A stretch of 64,000 nucleotides of DNA, from the NCBI GenBank assembly GCA_029204225.1, contig CM055092.1:82738212-82802211 (forward strand), in the 5' to 3' direction. The stretch comes from Diphasiastrum complanatum. Taxonomy: Eukaryota; Streptophyta; Lycopodiopsida; Lycopodiales; Lycopodiaceae. A model generated the notes under the pieces. The model searched no databases, had not been told where the DNA came from, and saw only the letters and a program-made list of their open reading frames with translations. Position 1 is the first letter of the stretch. Every line of letters starts with the position of its first letter. The position numbers were made by a program, and so were the translations under genes. Shown piece by piece: positions 32,946-44,699 of the stretch.

Positions 32946-33351
32946 TTGGCCTCGGCATACTACTTTCAGCCTACGGCAGAAGTTTCAAGCAGTTTTGCGA
33001 TGACAAATATGGGAGAGTCCATTTTGAGTGAAAGTAACAAATTGGACGGGATTTCCAACTATGCAGTGTGGAAAGTCAAAATGAAAAACATACTGATGGA
33101 GAAAGATGTGTGGGAAGTCGTCACAGGTGATGAGAGAAGACCGCCAATTGAAGCGGATATCAAAGTGTTCGAACAAAAGATGAGAAAAGCTTTGACCTTC
33201 ATTAACTTGTAAGTGAAGGATCACATCATTACCCACATTTGTGATGTTGTTACCCCCAGACAGACATGGGATGTGCTAAAGGAGCAGTTCGAGACATCAA
33301 ATCTGTCAAGAATCATGTTTTTGAAGTCAAAGCTGAATAGGCACTGTTTCA
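32946..33351 (+). pseudogene. Copia gag fragment of the second plus-strand element
   Basis: Reads SILSESNKLDGISNYAVWKV, KNILMEKDVWEVVTGDE and a UBN2 continuation (TPRQTWDVLKEQFETSN, FLKSKLNRHCF) after an in-frame stop. It then jumps to the protease end, so most of gag, the zinc knuckle and the protease active site are deleted. The start lies in sequence that follows the truncated LTR of the previous element. No 5' LTR for this element is visible. Confidence 0.75.
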
Positions 33352-34485
33352 ATGCAACTACCTGATGGCAAAAGCAGGATGATCAGGGAGGTACTTTACG
33401 TACTAGCTTTGAAAAAAAATCTACTTTCTGTTGGAGTCATTACTGATCAAAAGTTGAAAGTAGAATTCGCCCATGATCGTTGCTTTGTGAAGGATGTGAA
33501 CCAAAAGTTCAAAGTTATTGCGGATGGAGTAAGGGAGCCCAATACAAAATTGTACAGGTTGAATGCTACAATCAAGGGGCAACATGGACTCATATCGTCC
33601 ATTCCATTGCAAACTAAGTTGTGGCATAAGAGGCTTGGTCACTTGAACTTGGGAAGCCTCACTTTGATAAGAAAATTGGAGATGGTAACAGGATTGTCTA
33701 CCATAGAAGACCACTTGAAATCGATGTGCAAATCATGTGTATATGGGAAGCAACATCGAGAGAAGTTCAATAAAGGTGGTGTTGCAAGAGCAAAGAACAT
33801 CTTGGATTTAATCCACACAGATTTATGCGGGCCTATGAGGACCATGTCCTTAGGTAAAGCCTTCTATTTCATGACCTTTATTGATGATATGTCACGTAAG
33901 ACGTGGATCTACTTCTTGAAGAAAAAATCAGATGCATTTGACAATTTCAAGAGCTTCAAAGCATTGGTCGAAAATCAGACAAGTAGGAAGATCAAAGTCC
34001 TAAGATCAGATAGTGGAGGTGAGTACAAGTCTAATGACTTCAATGATCTTTGTGATCAATGTGGGATTAAAAGACAATTTACGCAAGCTCATACTCCTGC
34101 TCTCAATGGTATAGCTGAGCACAAGAATGGTACGATTGTAGAAAGTGCCAGATCTATGCTAGTTGAGATGAAACTACCAAAAGATTTTTGGTGAGAAGCA
34201 TGCAGTACGGCTGTCTATCTTCAAAATAGAAGTCCTACCATTGCCATACCAAAGATAACACCTGAGGAAGCATTTACGAAGAAGAAGCCAAAGGTGAACC
34301 ACTTGTGAATCTTTGGATGTAAGGCCTTTGTACACATTCCTAAGGAAGAAAGATGTAAACTTGATGTGAAAGCTATCAAGTGTATATTCCTAGGATATGA
34401 TGAACGTGTGAAGTGCTATAAATGTTTTGATCTAGTGGAAAACAAAATCCATGTAAGCCGTGATGTTATCTTTGATTAATACGAG
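33352..34485 (+). pseudogene. Copia protease end, GAG-pre and integrase
   Basis: Opens with IREVLYVLALKKNLLSVG (protease C-terminus). GAG-pre zinc region: WHKRLGHLNLGSL with CKSCVYGKQHREKF. Integrase core: HTDLCGPMRTMSLGKAFYF, FMTFIDDMSRKTWIYFLKKK, VLRSDSGGEY and NGIAEHKNGTIVESARSML, so the catalytic acidic triad is present. A TGA follows FW, and reading resumes through STAVYLQNRSPTIAIPK, IFGCKAFVHIP, CIFLGYDE and SRDVIFD. Two later stops. The integrase would insert cDNA. This copy is interrupted. Confidence 0.9.
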
Positions 34486-36450
34486 ATGTATGAAGACGAG
34501 GATGCTGAGAAGATAGACACATTCAGTGAGAAAGATGGTATAGTGAGGATATCTCCTGATGATGATCCATTCATTGACCTTCCAAGTGATGAACATGAGG
34601 ATACATCTCAAGATACTACTACTCAACCCCAAGAAACAGGTTGGAGAGGTAGAGAAAAACATTTTGGTGCAAGAAGGATTGAAGTTGCAGGTGACAAACG
34701 TAAGGAGAAGGATGTACCGTGGGATACATTCTCACCAGGAAGCCGATCACCTGACAGGAAGCTGCCCAAGTGGTTTGAGAGATTGTTGGAGAGCCGCGAC
34801 AAGGATGACTTTCCAGGATCATCTAGCGAAGGAGAGCTACAAAGATCAACAAGAGAGGACACAACCTAAAAGGTATGAAGCAGATTATGCTCTCTTATCT
34901 AGTATTATTCAAAGCAAAGAACCTTCGACTTATGGTGAAGCGAAGGATGATGACATTTGGGTCAAGGTCATGGGAGAGGAGATGGAGTCAATTGCTAAGC
35001 ATAACACATGGGACTTAGTAGAACCACCAGTTGGCAAGAAACCCATTGGTTGCAAATGGGTATACAGGACTAAGTACCATGCATATAGCAAAGCACAAGG
35101 CAAGATTGGTGATCAAAGGGTATGCACAAAGTAAAGGCATTGACTATGAGGAGACCTTTGCGCCAGTATGTAAGTGGAATACTCTACGTCTACTTGTTGC
35201 TTTAGCTTCACATTTTGGTTGGCCTTTGCATCAGATGGATGTGAAATCTGCTTTTCTAAATGATGAGTTAGAAGAAGAGGTATTCATGGATCAACCTGAA
35301 GGCTTTTTAGCAAAGGGACAGGAAAATAAAGTATGTCGCTTGAAGAAAGCGCTTTATGTTCTTAAACAGGCACCACGTGCGTGGTATAGCAGGATTGATG
35401 CCTACTTTCGTTCAAAGGGGATGATGAGAACACATTCTGATCCAAATCTATATGTCTTATGCTTTGATGGTATGGTTGCTTTGATTGTTCTTTATGTTGA
35501 TGACTTGATTATTACGGAAAATAATCAAGAGATGATAGACATGATCAAGAAAGACATCATGGAACAATTCGAGATGATAGATCTCAGCCTGATGTATTAT
35601 TGCCTTGGAGTAGAGGTGTGGCAAAAAGGACAGGAAGTGAGTTTAACACAAGTGAAGTATGTCAAAGAGTTGCTACACAAGTTTAGGTTGCAGGATTGCA
35701 AACCAGTGAATACTCCTATTGAATCAGGTAAAAAGCTTTCTAAGCTTGATGAGTCACAGTCATTTGATGCTACGTTGTATAGGCAGTTAGTAGGGAGCTT
35801 GATCTACCTTACCACGACTAGACCAAATATATGCTATGTTGTTGGCATTGTAAGTCAGTTTATGGCAGCACCTACAGAAACGCATTGGAAGGTAGCTAAA
35901 CGCATTTTGCGTTATGTGAAAGGCACTTCAGATTATGGCTTGATTTACAAGAAGCATGAGGGTTTACCTGAGTTGTGTGGCTATGTGGATGCGGATTGGG
36001 GAGGTGACTATGATGATCATAGATCCACCACAGGGTATGTATTTCAGTTTTGTGGTAATTGTTTTTCCTGGTCTAGCAAGAAACAAAGTACAATTGCTCT
36101 ATCCACCACAGAAGCAGAGTATAAGGCAATGTGTAGTGCAGCACAAGAAGCTATATGGTTGAGACAAATCTTGGAAGAAGTTGGCATGAAGTAGAAAAAT
36201 CCCACAACTTTACATGGCGACAGTCAGAGTGGCATTCAGATAGCAAAGAATCAAGTGTTCCATGCGAGAACCAAACACATTGAGATTCAATATCACTTTA
36301 TACGTGAGAGGGTGCTGAGTCGTGAAATTCATGTTGTTCATTGTAGTACGGAAGAATAACTAGCTGATATTTTCACTAAGCCACTTGTTGGAGAAAAGTC
36401 TGATAAGTTTAGATCAAAGATTTTTGTACTTAAAGTTTGTTGACTTTAAA
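34486..36450 (+). pseudogene. Copia reverse transcriptase and RNase H
   Basis: An acidic linker (SPDDDPFIDLPSDEHEDTS) leads to reverse transcriptase: YGEAKDDDIWVKVMGEEMES, NTWDLVEPPVGKKPIGCKWV, a frameshift, KARLVIKGYAQSKGIDYEET, HQMDVKSAFLNDELEEEVFM, LKQAPRAWY and the catalytic LYVDDLII. RNase H: YVDADWGGDYDDHRSTTGYV, STTEAEYKAMCSAAQEAIWL and, past a stop, DSQSGIQIAKNQVFHARTKH and LADIFTKPL. The main body is a single ORF of 387 residues, so this is the best preserved copia pol in the window. It ends just before a purine tract. Confidence 0.92.
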
Positions 36451-36486
36451 GCTATGTATATGACTGTATAAAAAGTAGACTCTACT

Positions 36487-36770
36487 TTAAGGGAGAGAGT
36501 TAGAATTAAAGTAGAATCACTATGTTATTGTACTGTGGGTCCTATCAGTTGATAAGGATCAGTTGGCCTCGCCACGAGGCAAGTCGACGGGACACATGTC
36601 CCGTCAATGGCAACCTGGGTCATGCATGGGTTGCCTGAGTGAATAACTATATGTACAATGTAATTTCATTTTGAGAAATACAGTTGCTATGTGAGCTTGT
36701 TGTGTAGAGTGTTTTCTATATGTGTTACTATGTAGCATGATATGTGTTCCCGTTCGAAGCAAATTCTAAG
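36487..36770 (+). repeat. Polypurine tract and probable 3' LTR of the copia element
   Basis: AAGGGAGAGAG lies about 50 bases after the last stop and is followed by about 270 bases of noncoding DNA containing a near-palindrome (GACGGGACACATGTCCCGTC). The LTR start and end were not fixed because no 5' partner is present. Confidence 0.5.
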
Positions 36771-36888
36771 TGTTTTTTATTCAAAATATGCATTTTTTGG
36801 TTCTTTTTCAAAATAAAATTTAGAGATTTATTAAAAAAATCCATGATTTTGGCCTAAAACTAGGACCATTAGAAAATACCAAAAGATA

Positions 36889-37840
36889 TTACTTTTTTTT
36901 AGGTCCAAGTCCCAAAACAAATGTCATCGTGTTTTTGACCATAAATGCACCTTCGTCCATGTCGACTTTGGGAGACGTTGTAACTGTATTTGCTTGTTGA
37001 TCAGGTTGCTTGGCTGCGTTCTTTGCTTTGAGAATTTTGCAATTCTGGATCTCATAGTTATTGCGCTTGCAATACTTGCAAAACATCTTCTTCTTCAACT
37101 GTGGATTTGATCATTGTCCTTGACCTTGAGTCGGCTTTTGATTTGATGCAGACTGCTTGGAGCTTTTTTGCTTTTGTCGTTTTGAACCTTTGTTGACATA
37201 TAGAATATGAGATGAAAAAGTAGACGAAGTGTCCTGACTTTTTCGATCATCTTCTTGCAGCAACATAGTGATAACTCTGGTAAGAGTTAAATATGAGTGT
37301 GTCAATATGACCATCACCCAGTTCTCATATGTAGAGGGCAAGCCTGAAAGCAATGTCATGTTTGTATCTTGATCATCTATGACTGATCCGACAGCAGCCA
37401 TCTGTTGCAAGAGACTTTTAAACCGGTTAATGTGATTTTGAAGAGTATCACTATTCGACATCTTGAGTGTGAATAATTTCCTTTGTAGATGTAACTTGGT
37501 AGCTACGTCTTTCACATCATATAGTGAGCTCAGGATGTCTCAAACTTCTTTCGAAATTTTGGATTCAGCTATGTGGCCAATTTGAGTATTTGATATATTG
37601 AGGATAATAAGCGCGAAAGCTCTATCATCATTCGATTTTCACTTTGAGTCGACTTCAGGCTTTATTTTGATACTTGTAACAACATCCCACAACTCGTTGG
37701 CGATTAGCAAGGTTTTCATCTTAAATTTTCACAAATGATAATTGGATCCATTCAGCTTGTCTACGATAAGATCGACTTTACTTTGAGAATTCATTTGGAA
37801 TTTTAGTCTGTCGATTGTATCGATGACGTTAAGAGATACC
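36889..37840 (-). pseudogene. Copia gag, minus strand
   Basis: Minus strand from 37840: MVSLNVIDTIDRLKFQMNSQ, KVDLIVDKLNGSNYHL, then after stops KDVATKLHLQRKLFTLKMSN, LLSGLPSTYENWVMVILTHS and a basic Gln/Lys/Ser-rich linker. The zinc knuckle CKYCKRNNYEIQNCKI has Tyr where His is expected. Protease and pol are absent beyond 36889. Together with the primer site and LTR at its right this is the 5' half of a minus-strand element truncated next to the plus-strand copia. Confidence 0.8.
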
Positions 37841-38002
37841 ATGTTGCGCTACAATTGAAAATCAACTCTCTAATACTGAAACTGATGCTATGAACTGAAG
37901 AATATGATATCAATTTGATATCGCGAAAGATATCAAGTATCAGATCTCTGATATAATAGATCGCTCTGATATCATAAAGGCAATAGCAAATTAAAGAATT
38001 TG

Positions 38003-38014
38003 CTCTGATACCAT
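38003..38014 (-). other. Primer-binding site of the minus-strand copia
   Basis: The minus strand reads TGGTATCAGAGC. Variants of the same site (GCTCTGATATCAT and TCTCTGATATAAT on the plus strand) occur twice in the preceding 60 bases, so the site seems to have been locally multiplied. Confidence 0.8.
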
Positions 38015-38960
38015 AATGGAAAGAAGTGATAAGATGAAAGAGAAAATAATTCGACAAAGTCGAAATAGGTAGACGACCTTATCGAGCGCGGCGAAAGAAA
38101 CCTTCTTTCCTGTGCATGACTACGCCTATCAATATTGAACAAAAAATAGTGATAGAAATCACATTCAATCTTTAGCAACAACTTTGAAATCGCTAGTAAC
38201 TAAGTGATTACGTAGCCAAACATAAAGCATTGAATTATCAGACAAATAAGAAGAGATTATCAGTTACAAAAGAATTACAGAGAAGCATTTATACTGACAT
38301 GATACTGAACACAATAAAAGATAGATTTATTTAGTAAAAGAAACAAATCAGAATGAAAATGAACACAAAGGAATTGAGGAGCAAAGCCGCGTGCTCTGAG
38401 CTATCTCTGAGTAACTGTAACTATATCTGAATTAAGCACTTCTGCTAATAAGCAATAAACACAATAGCAAACTCTAAATCAATTCTAAAGAATTGAGCTA
38501 GAATGCTCAAGAGTGTTCAAGCTTGAAAGCTTGAGAGAGTTGCTAACTATGCTTCAATACTTGGTCATTAAAAAATGATCTGAGATAATGATAACATAGA
38601 AATATGAGTAGTTATTTATACTAAGAAAATGCGGGAACGTCCAATTAGTAGGAAAACTAATTAGGCTGTAAATCATAATGGCCAGTGGGCCATAGTGAGC
38701 TGGCATCCATCCAATTTTTTTGAGAATTTACTTTCTATAAGATTAGGGCAAGTCTTTAGCTTCAAGATGAGTGAAACATTAATTGTCACAATCAACCAAC
38801 ATGGCCGAAGTGGCCAAAGTCATTGAAGTGGCTGAAGTTTCCAAAGTCACCGAATTGCCCGAAGACTTTGAAGTTTGTCGATGATGTCAACAAACGTCGG
38901 AGCCACATGTGAGCCATTTTCGAGTAGTTCTACAGACTGTGTAGAAACACGAAGTAGGTT
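38015..38960 (-). repeat. Probable 5' LTR of the minus-strand copia
   Basis: Starts directly beyond the primer site. On the minus strand a TATA box (AGTATAAATAAC) lies near 38612, fitting an LTR promoter driving the gag. The outer end is uncertain and no partner LTR is present. Confidence 0.5.
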
Positions 38961-39049
38961 TGGATAAATGAAGTTGGGTGAAGATTAAAAGTCGATTAGT
39001 CGATTAGTAGGAGAATAATCTAATAGCAGGCATCGACACTCTACATCTA

Positions 39050-40938
39050 CATAACTATCCGGATATGCAAAACTGCGAGGAGCACTTTATGTGCCAACAC
39101 TCAGAAGAGACTTGCTTTCTATGTCGAGAATCGCCGATATTTTTACACGCGTTTTGTTTGACAAGAATTTATGCCGAATAATCGTGCAAAAAATAAGTAA
39201 GTTGCTGATTGTCGGATCAAGACAATGAAATCTTTACCAAGCAAAGATCATCAGTAAACATGATAGTATATTAAATGCATCAGAAAATGAGAATCATCTC
39301 TGGCACAGAAGAATGTATCATATGACATGAGGAGAAAAGAGATTGTCACAGGTCTAAAGATAATAAGACCAGACATTGACTTCTGTGAAGTCTGTCAGAA
39401 GGGCAAACAACATCAAAGTCCATTTGTGCATCAAGGAAGAAGAGCCAAGAAAATTCTTGAGCTTGTTCACTCAGATGTATGTGGACCAGTGAAAGTCAAC
39501 TCTCTCTCTCTCTCAAGATCGTCATACTTCATCACTTTCATTGATGGTTACAACCGGATGACAACATTATACTACACAAAGAAAAAATAGAAGTGTTTGA
39601 TGCCTTCAAAAGGTTCATGGCATTCGCTGAGAGACACACCTCCAAAAAGTTGCAGACAATTAGATCCGACAATGGAGACGAGTATTCAAGCAAAGAGTTT
39701 TCAAGCTTCTGCCAGGACAGAGGAATAGAGCATCAATTCACACCTGCTCACACACCATAATATAATGGTGTAGTAGAAAAAAGAAACATGACGCTAGTCG
39801 AAGGAGCAAAGTGCATGATGGCGCAAGCAGAACTGCCGAGTCAATTTTGGGTCGAGGCAATTGCTGTTGCTATACATCTGTAGAACAGATTGACAATGAT
39901 AGCCTTGGAAGACAGAACACCATATGAAATTTGGACGAGTGAAAAGCCCGATCTGTCGTATGTACGTGTGTTCGGATGTGCAACATACACGCACATACCA
40001 AAAGAGAAATAAGCTCGATGAAAAGTCGGAGCTAACAGTCATGGTTGGATACTCAAATGGTTCACAGATCTACAGACTCTACAATCCAACCTCAAAGAAG
40101 ATGGTGTTGAGTAGAGATGTGAAGTTCGATGAATCGGCCTTTCTTGGAACAAAGGAAGCCAAAGGTCATGAAATATTCACACTGCTGCCAATTCAAGAGG
40201 GAGATCAAGGCCAATCATCAAATTAGAATGTCGAGCCACATACTCCAGAGCAGGAAGCTGAAGATCAACTTAACGAAGAAACCGAAGAACAAACAGACCA
40301 ACAATGGCGAGTTGGACCAAGAAGGCCGGCAAGATTAAGAAGACAGCCTGAACGATACACCGACAATCTTCAGTGGAGTGAAGACACAGATGTCGAATAC
40401 TATAGCTTCGCTGAGGAACCGACGACATATCGAGAAGCTATCTAGAGTCCATAAGGAGAATCTTGGAAGCAAGCAATGTCAGAGGAGATGAAATCAATGA
40501 GGCTGAATCAGGTGTGGACATTAGAGCTGCTACAAAGCGAAACTAGTTGCCAAAGACTACACACAGAAGTACGGTGTTGACTATTTCGATATACATAATC
40601 ACCTATGGTCAAGATGACGAGTATTCGACTACTCCTCGTCTATGCTACAAAATACGATCTGGAAGTACACCAGATCGACGTCAAAACAGTCCTTCTCCAG
40701 TGATAATCAAAGTGCTATTGTTTTATCAACCAATCCTAGATTTCATTTTAGGAGTAAGCACATTGAAATTAAGTATCACTATGTCAGAAGCAAAGTTCTT
40801 GACAAAGAGGTAAACTTGCGGTACTGTCGAACACAAGATATGACGACGGATATTTTCACTAAAGCACTAAGCTTGGATGCACACAAAGTTTCTAGTGAGA
40901 ATTACAAGCCCACTTACATTGGAGCTATCAAGATTTAG
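39050..40938 (+). pseudogene. Copia element with reverse-transcriptase deletion
   Basis: Protease end LRGALYVPTLRRDLLSMSRI, GAG-pre HLWHRRMYHM, then integrase: CEVCQKGKQHQSPFVHQGRR, LELVHSDVCGPVKVNSL, FITFIDGYNRMTTLYYTKKK, TIRSDNGDEYSSKEF and YNGVVEKRNMTLVEGAKCMM, continuing to TPYEIW, VFGCATYTHIP and SRDVKFDESAF. A linker ending RPARLRRQPERYTDN leads into the start of reverse transcriptase (TYREAI, SWKQAMSEEMKSM). At about 40640 it jumps to the RNase H end (DNQSAIVLSTNPRFHFRSKH, TQDMTTDIFTKAL). The catalytic YVDD region is therefore deleted. RNase H matches the family at 7.1-7.5 kb, integrase the family at 16.7-19.6 kb, so it may be a recombinant. Confidence 0.85.
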
Positions 40939-40949
40939 TTTGAGTTAAA

Positions 40950-41430
40950 AGTCTCACTTTTTAATATATTGAATTTAGCACTAAAATTATGGAGATCTCT
41001 TGAGGTGATTGAACTAACGAGTGGTTTATAATCGCCACCATGTTGATGCCTCCTCTCTCAAACACTTGATGACTCTTGCCTCAACTACTTGATGCCTCTT
41101 ACATCCTACATTCATTCACTTCATCCCGCATCTTGTCTTGGACCTACATTGTTGCCTCTGCTACATCCATCTACTATGATCATGCTACATATGTTTCCCA
41201 TTGCAGATGCCTCCATGACTAACTTTGCTATGACAAAATCTAGCGGGGCTTATGCTTATGCCATGACCATGCACCATCTAGTTAGGTTAACTTGATTGGA
41301 GCAACTTCGAGAGTGGGTCCTCATTTTTCATGGGTTTAGATGACACACTAACCAAAGGGGAGGGGCTTAAGTACATTTAGTTTTGGAATAAAGGGAGCTA
41401 TGTCGTTAAAAAGTGTGGTGCTATGGGATT
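40950..41430. other. Unassigned region upstream of the RRM gene
   Basis: Contains repeated TTGATGCCTC/TTGATGACTC words and a purine tract AAAGGGGAGGGG near 41370. No gene recognised. It may include the RRM gene promoter and LTR debris of the copia element to the left. Confidence 0.35.
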
Positions 41431-41444
41431 TAGCTTTAAAAGAC

Positions 41445-41765
41445 GTGAAAAACTGATTTCAATTTTCTCTCACATTCTTACCCCCCTCGTCGGTTGCTTT
41501 CTCTTCCCTATATCCGCTACCTCCCTTCCTGCGCCTACCTCGTCCCTCTTTCCGCCATCGCACTTCTCTCATTGTTGTTATTGCTCATCCATTAACAGCT
41601 TCTGCGACTCTTTGCTGGTTGCTCCTCGCACATCCCCAATTTTGGTTTCTTGGATCGGAGCGAATGCGGAAAATGACGGGTTTTTGCGTTGGCAATTGCG
41701 AAAACAATGTTACAATGCTGTCTGCTTGATGAAAATGGTTCGGATTAGGACGTTTGATGCATAGG
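41445..41765 (+). other. Probable 5' UTR exon of the RRM gene
   Basis: A C/T-rich run (TTCAATTTTCTCTCACATTC, then CCTCCCTTCCTGCGCC) typical of plant leaders precedes a GC-richer stretch ending at AGG/GTAAGTTT, a strong splice donor. A second possible leader exon ends at 42222 (CTAGAG/GTAAGT). No ATG in these stretches reads in frame into the first RRM exon, so the true start codon was not found. Confidence 0.4.
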
Positions 41766-42785
41766 GTAAGTTTCAATGGTAGGTTTGGAGCTGCTCAGCT
41801 GTTGGAAATACGTTTGTACTTTTAGACGACCGTATCTCAGGCGTTCAGTGTCGTAGGATAGTGCCCTGATAAATTTTGATCGGATTTTGGCTGCTTTCTG
41901 AAGCATTTCTGACAGTTTGGGTTTGTGACGATCCTTTCCACACACTGCGTTCTGAGAAGGAATGTTTAAACAGTTATGAGCAGTCGCTAGTAGAACTTTG
42001 AATCCACCCGTCGTTGTAAATTTAGGGCTTGGTCATTGCTGTGGTGAAGCGAAAATCTGCAACTTTCAGTTTAGGTTTACGAGGACTCTTTCTCTTATTA
42101 AAATCGATTCTTGTCTCATTTCCAGGTTTTGTTCTATGTAACCACGTCCTTTTCGATTTTCTCCTTAAAAGGTTGATGTGTGCGCATATTAGCTTGTCGG
42201 AAACTCTGACGCAATCCTAGAGGTAAGTAACATGTTGCTCCTTTCCTCTCTTTTGGTTGTTGATATGCCCATTGTGCCCCAACTTCCCCATAAATGCTTC
42301 GTTGGTGTGGCTGTGCTCTTTGGGGAGTTGCTTGCTTGCCTGCTTGCTTGTGAATGTATGTTGAGGGTTGGTGGATTAGTGAACGGGGTTTCCTTAATCC
42401 GGCTTGCTTTTTGGGTGACATACATGTGGTTTGCAGCTATTGAGTTGTAAGTTGCTTGGTGGCCAGCATGGCAGGCATAGGAGGGCTGGTGGGAGGAAGT
42501 GCTCTCGATGATGAATTGTGAGTGCTGTTGATTGAGTGATCTGTGGTTGGTGGGATATTCTGGACATGCGCTTAAATTCATAGCCCTCGGTTACTCCTTT
42601 TATCATGATAAAAACATACGACAAAATGGGAGTGTTCTTCATGTAGTTTCTATCCTACAACTGCTTTAACTAGATTGCTGTAAGTCTGGAATATAATTTG
42701 TTTTAGTGGAGCTGCTTCCTGGGGAGATATTTGATATGAACCAGTTGTTTGATTTTCCTATTATCTGACATAATGTCATTGTCAG

Positions 42786-44503
42786 AAAAAGGAGCAATGT
42801 GGTGCGACTTCGGGGGCTCCCATTTAACGCCACTGAATCAGATATTTCTGATTTCTTCAAAGGGTTGGAGATGGGACCCGATGGGGTTGTTATTTGTGTC
42901 AACTTTCAAGGTCTTCTCATCTTCTCATGACATTTTTTCATTCTACCCTCAATATTCTCATAGCCATGTAGTTCTACGGTCTATTTGCAGAGTTGCTTAA
43001 AAATTTCAGACGCTGCACTATGTGGATACAGTTAGAAGGTTTGTTTCGTATTGCTACTATTTGCAGGAAGGTCTACTGGTCAGGCTTATGCGCAGTTTGC
43101 TACAGCTGAGCAAGCAAATAAGGCTCTGGAAAGGAACAGGTCAGTACAGTTCTAATTTTCAAAATCGTGAAGTGGCTATCCAAAAGGTTGTATCTCAAGG
43201 GCTGAGGTAGCAGAGTCATAGCTAACTCTGCAGGAGATTATGCTATTCTTTTGACTACACCAATGTTGTTGAACTAGGTCACTGCCTTGGTATATTCTGC
43301 AAGAAATCACATGCTCAATTTTAGAATTGTTTGAACTATAGTGAAGCTGCCTTATTATCAATCCAACTTCCAATGAATGAAACATTGTTGTCTTTGGCGA
43401 ATCTTTTTTGTATTATTGGATGTCGGAGGTGGTTATTTAAACATAGTAACTGTTCAGTTTTAGACATTACCTGATTATAAATAATGCTTGGCTCCGATTA
43501 ATCAGAACATAGTTCACCAACACGTTTGTGAATGCATCTTATTATGAAAGTTTCGCATCGGAAAAAATTGCAAGCTTGTGGGTTTTTTATTTTTGTGCCG
43601 ACTTGGCTTTATCTCGCCTATGATCTCTCGGTTGTATGCAACTATTTACAGCCTTTTATTAACTTTGTTCCGAGTATAAATTGATAAAAGTTAATTTAAT
43701 GTATGTGTATGCATGTGATGCGGACATGTTGACCATGAAATATGCACTCATAACAATTGCTCCAAAGTGTGCATCACGGAGTTGATGGTCTATGACTTTG
43801 TGTGAAAAAAAAAAAAAGTTAAACAGATGGCATTTCATTTCCTTGTATACTGAAATCATTTCTCTTACATCAATATAGTTACAAGCTTTGCTATCTCACA
43901 TTATATTATGGAATGCATTCCATGGACGTTCATATTTAATTGTAGCCATTATTTGTAGTCTTCTTATTGCAAAGCTATGTTGGTGCAGGCAACATATTGG
44001 AAGTCGATACATAGAAGTTTTTAAGGGCCATCCTGCTGATATGCAGGTATATTATTACGAGGTTTACATGTCCTAGGTGACTTTGTAAACGTAGAATGTA
44101 GATGCTTTTACGAATGCTCAAGGGAATCTTTCTTCGTTCTTCTAATTTTTCCTCAAAAGGGAGCATTGCGTATGGTTGGCCGGGGAAGTGGTGCTTTGAG
44201 TGGGTCTGGAGGGTTAATCAACATGGCAATACCTGGGATGACTGGCAACCCTGACATGCGTTACACAGGAGTTGTTCGGATGAGAGGAATGCCTTATAGG
44301 TACAAACTAGGAGATTCTTAGAAAGCTAATCCTTGAGTTTTTTTGTTTATCAAGTTGTTTCGCAAGATGACTCATTGTGCTTTCCCATGTTGTAATTGTT
44401 TAGTTGTACTTCTGCGGATATCATGGCCTTTTTCAAGGGTATGCAACTGGCACCAGATGGTGTATTCCTTTGTACTCACGCAGATGGACGACCAACTGGT
44501 GAG
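42786..44503 (+). CDS. Three-RRM Fusilli/ESRP/hnRNP-F-like RNA-binding protein, exons for RRM1 and start of RRM2
   Basis: Five exons with GT..AG borders and matching phases: 42786-42910, 43067-43139, 43989-44046, 44160-44299 and 44404-44503. RRM1: NVVRLRGLPFNATESDISDF, then GRSTGQAYAQFATAEQANKA and HIGSRYIEVFKGHPADM. A Gly/Met-rich linker follows (GRGSGALSGSGG, NMAIPGMTGNPDM), then RRM2: GVVRMRGMPYSCTSADIMAF with APDGVFLCTHADGRPTGE. RLRGLPF/RMRGMPY and GSRYIEVF are hallmarks of the quasi-RRM family (hnRNP F/H, Fusilli/ESRP), nuclear regulators of splicing that bind G-rich RNA in animals. In plants the role is inferred. No stop interrupts the exons, so the gene looks functional. The N-terminus and start codon are missing from my model. 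Confidence 0.88.
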
Positions 44504-44699
44504 GTGAGCTTTCGTCTTATTATTGTGTTTACATCAATCATTTCTTTAGGAAAGCAAAGCTGATTTTATTTTTTGAAAGAAATTATACTTGGTAATATGG
44601 AACATGTACTAATGGCAAGTTTCAAGTTTGTACAATTTGAATAATCTAGATATTTTCTTATACCTTATGTTAGTTTTGCTAGAGAAGCCTAATTAAACC

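Noticed and set aside
42749-43000. ORF starting MIFLLSDIMSLSEKGAM
   Set aside because: It is the other-frame shadow of the RRM1 exon, which matches the family and has proper splice borders.
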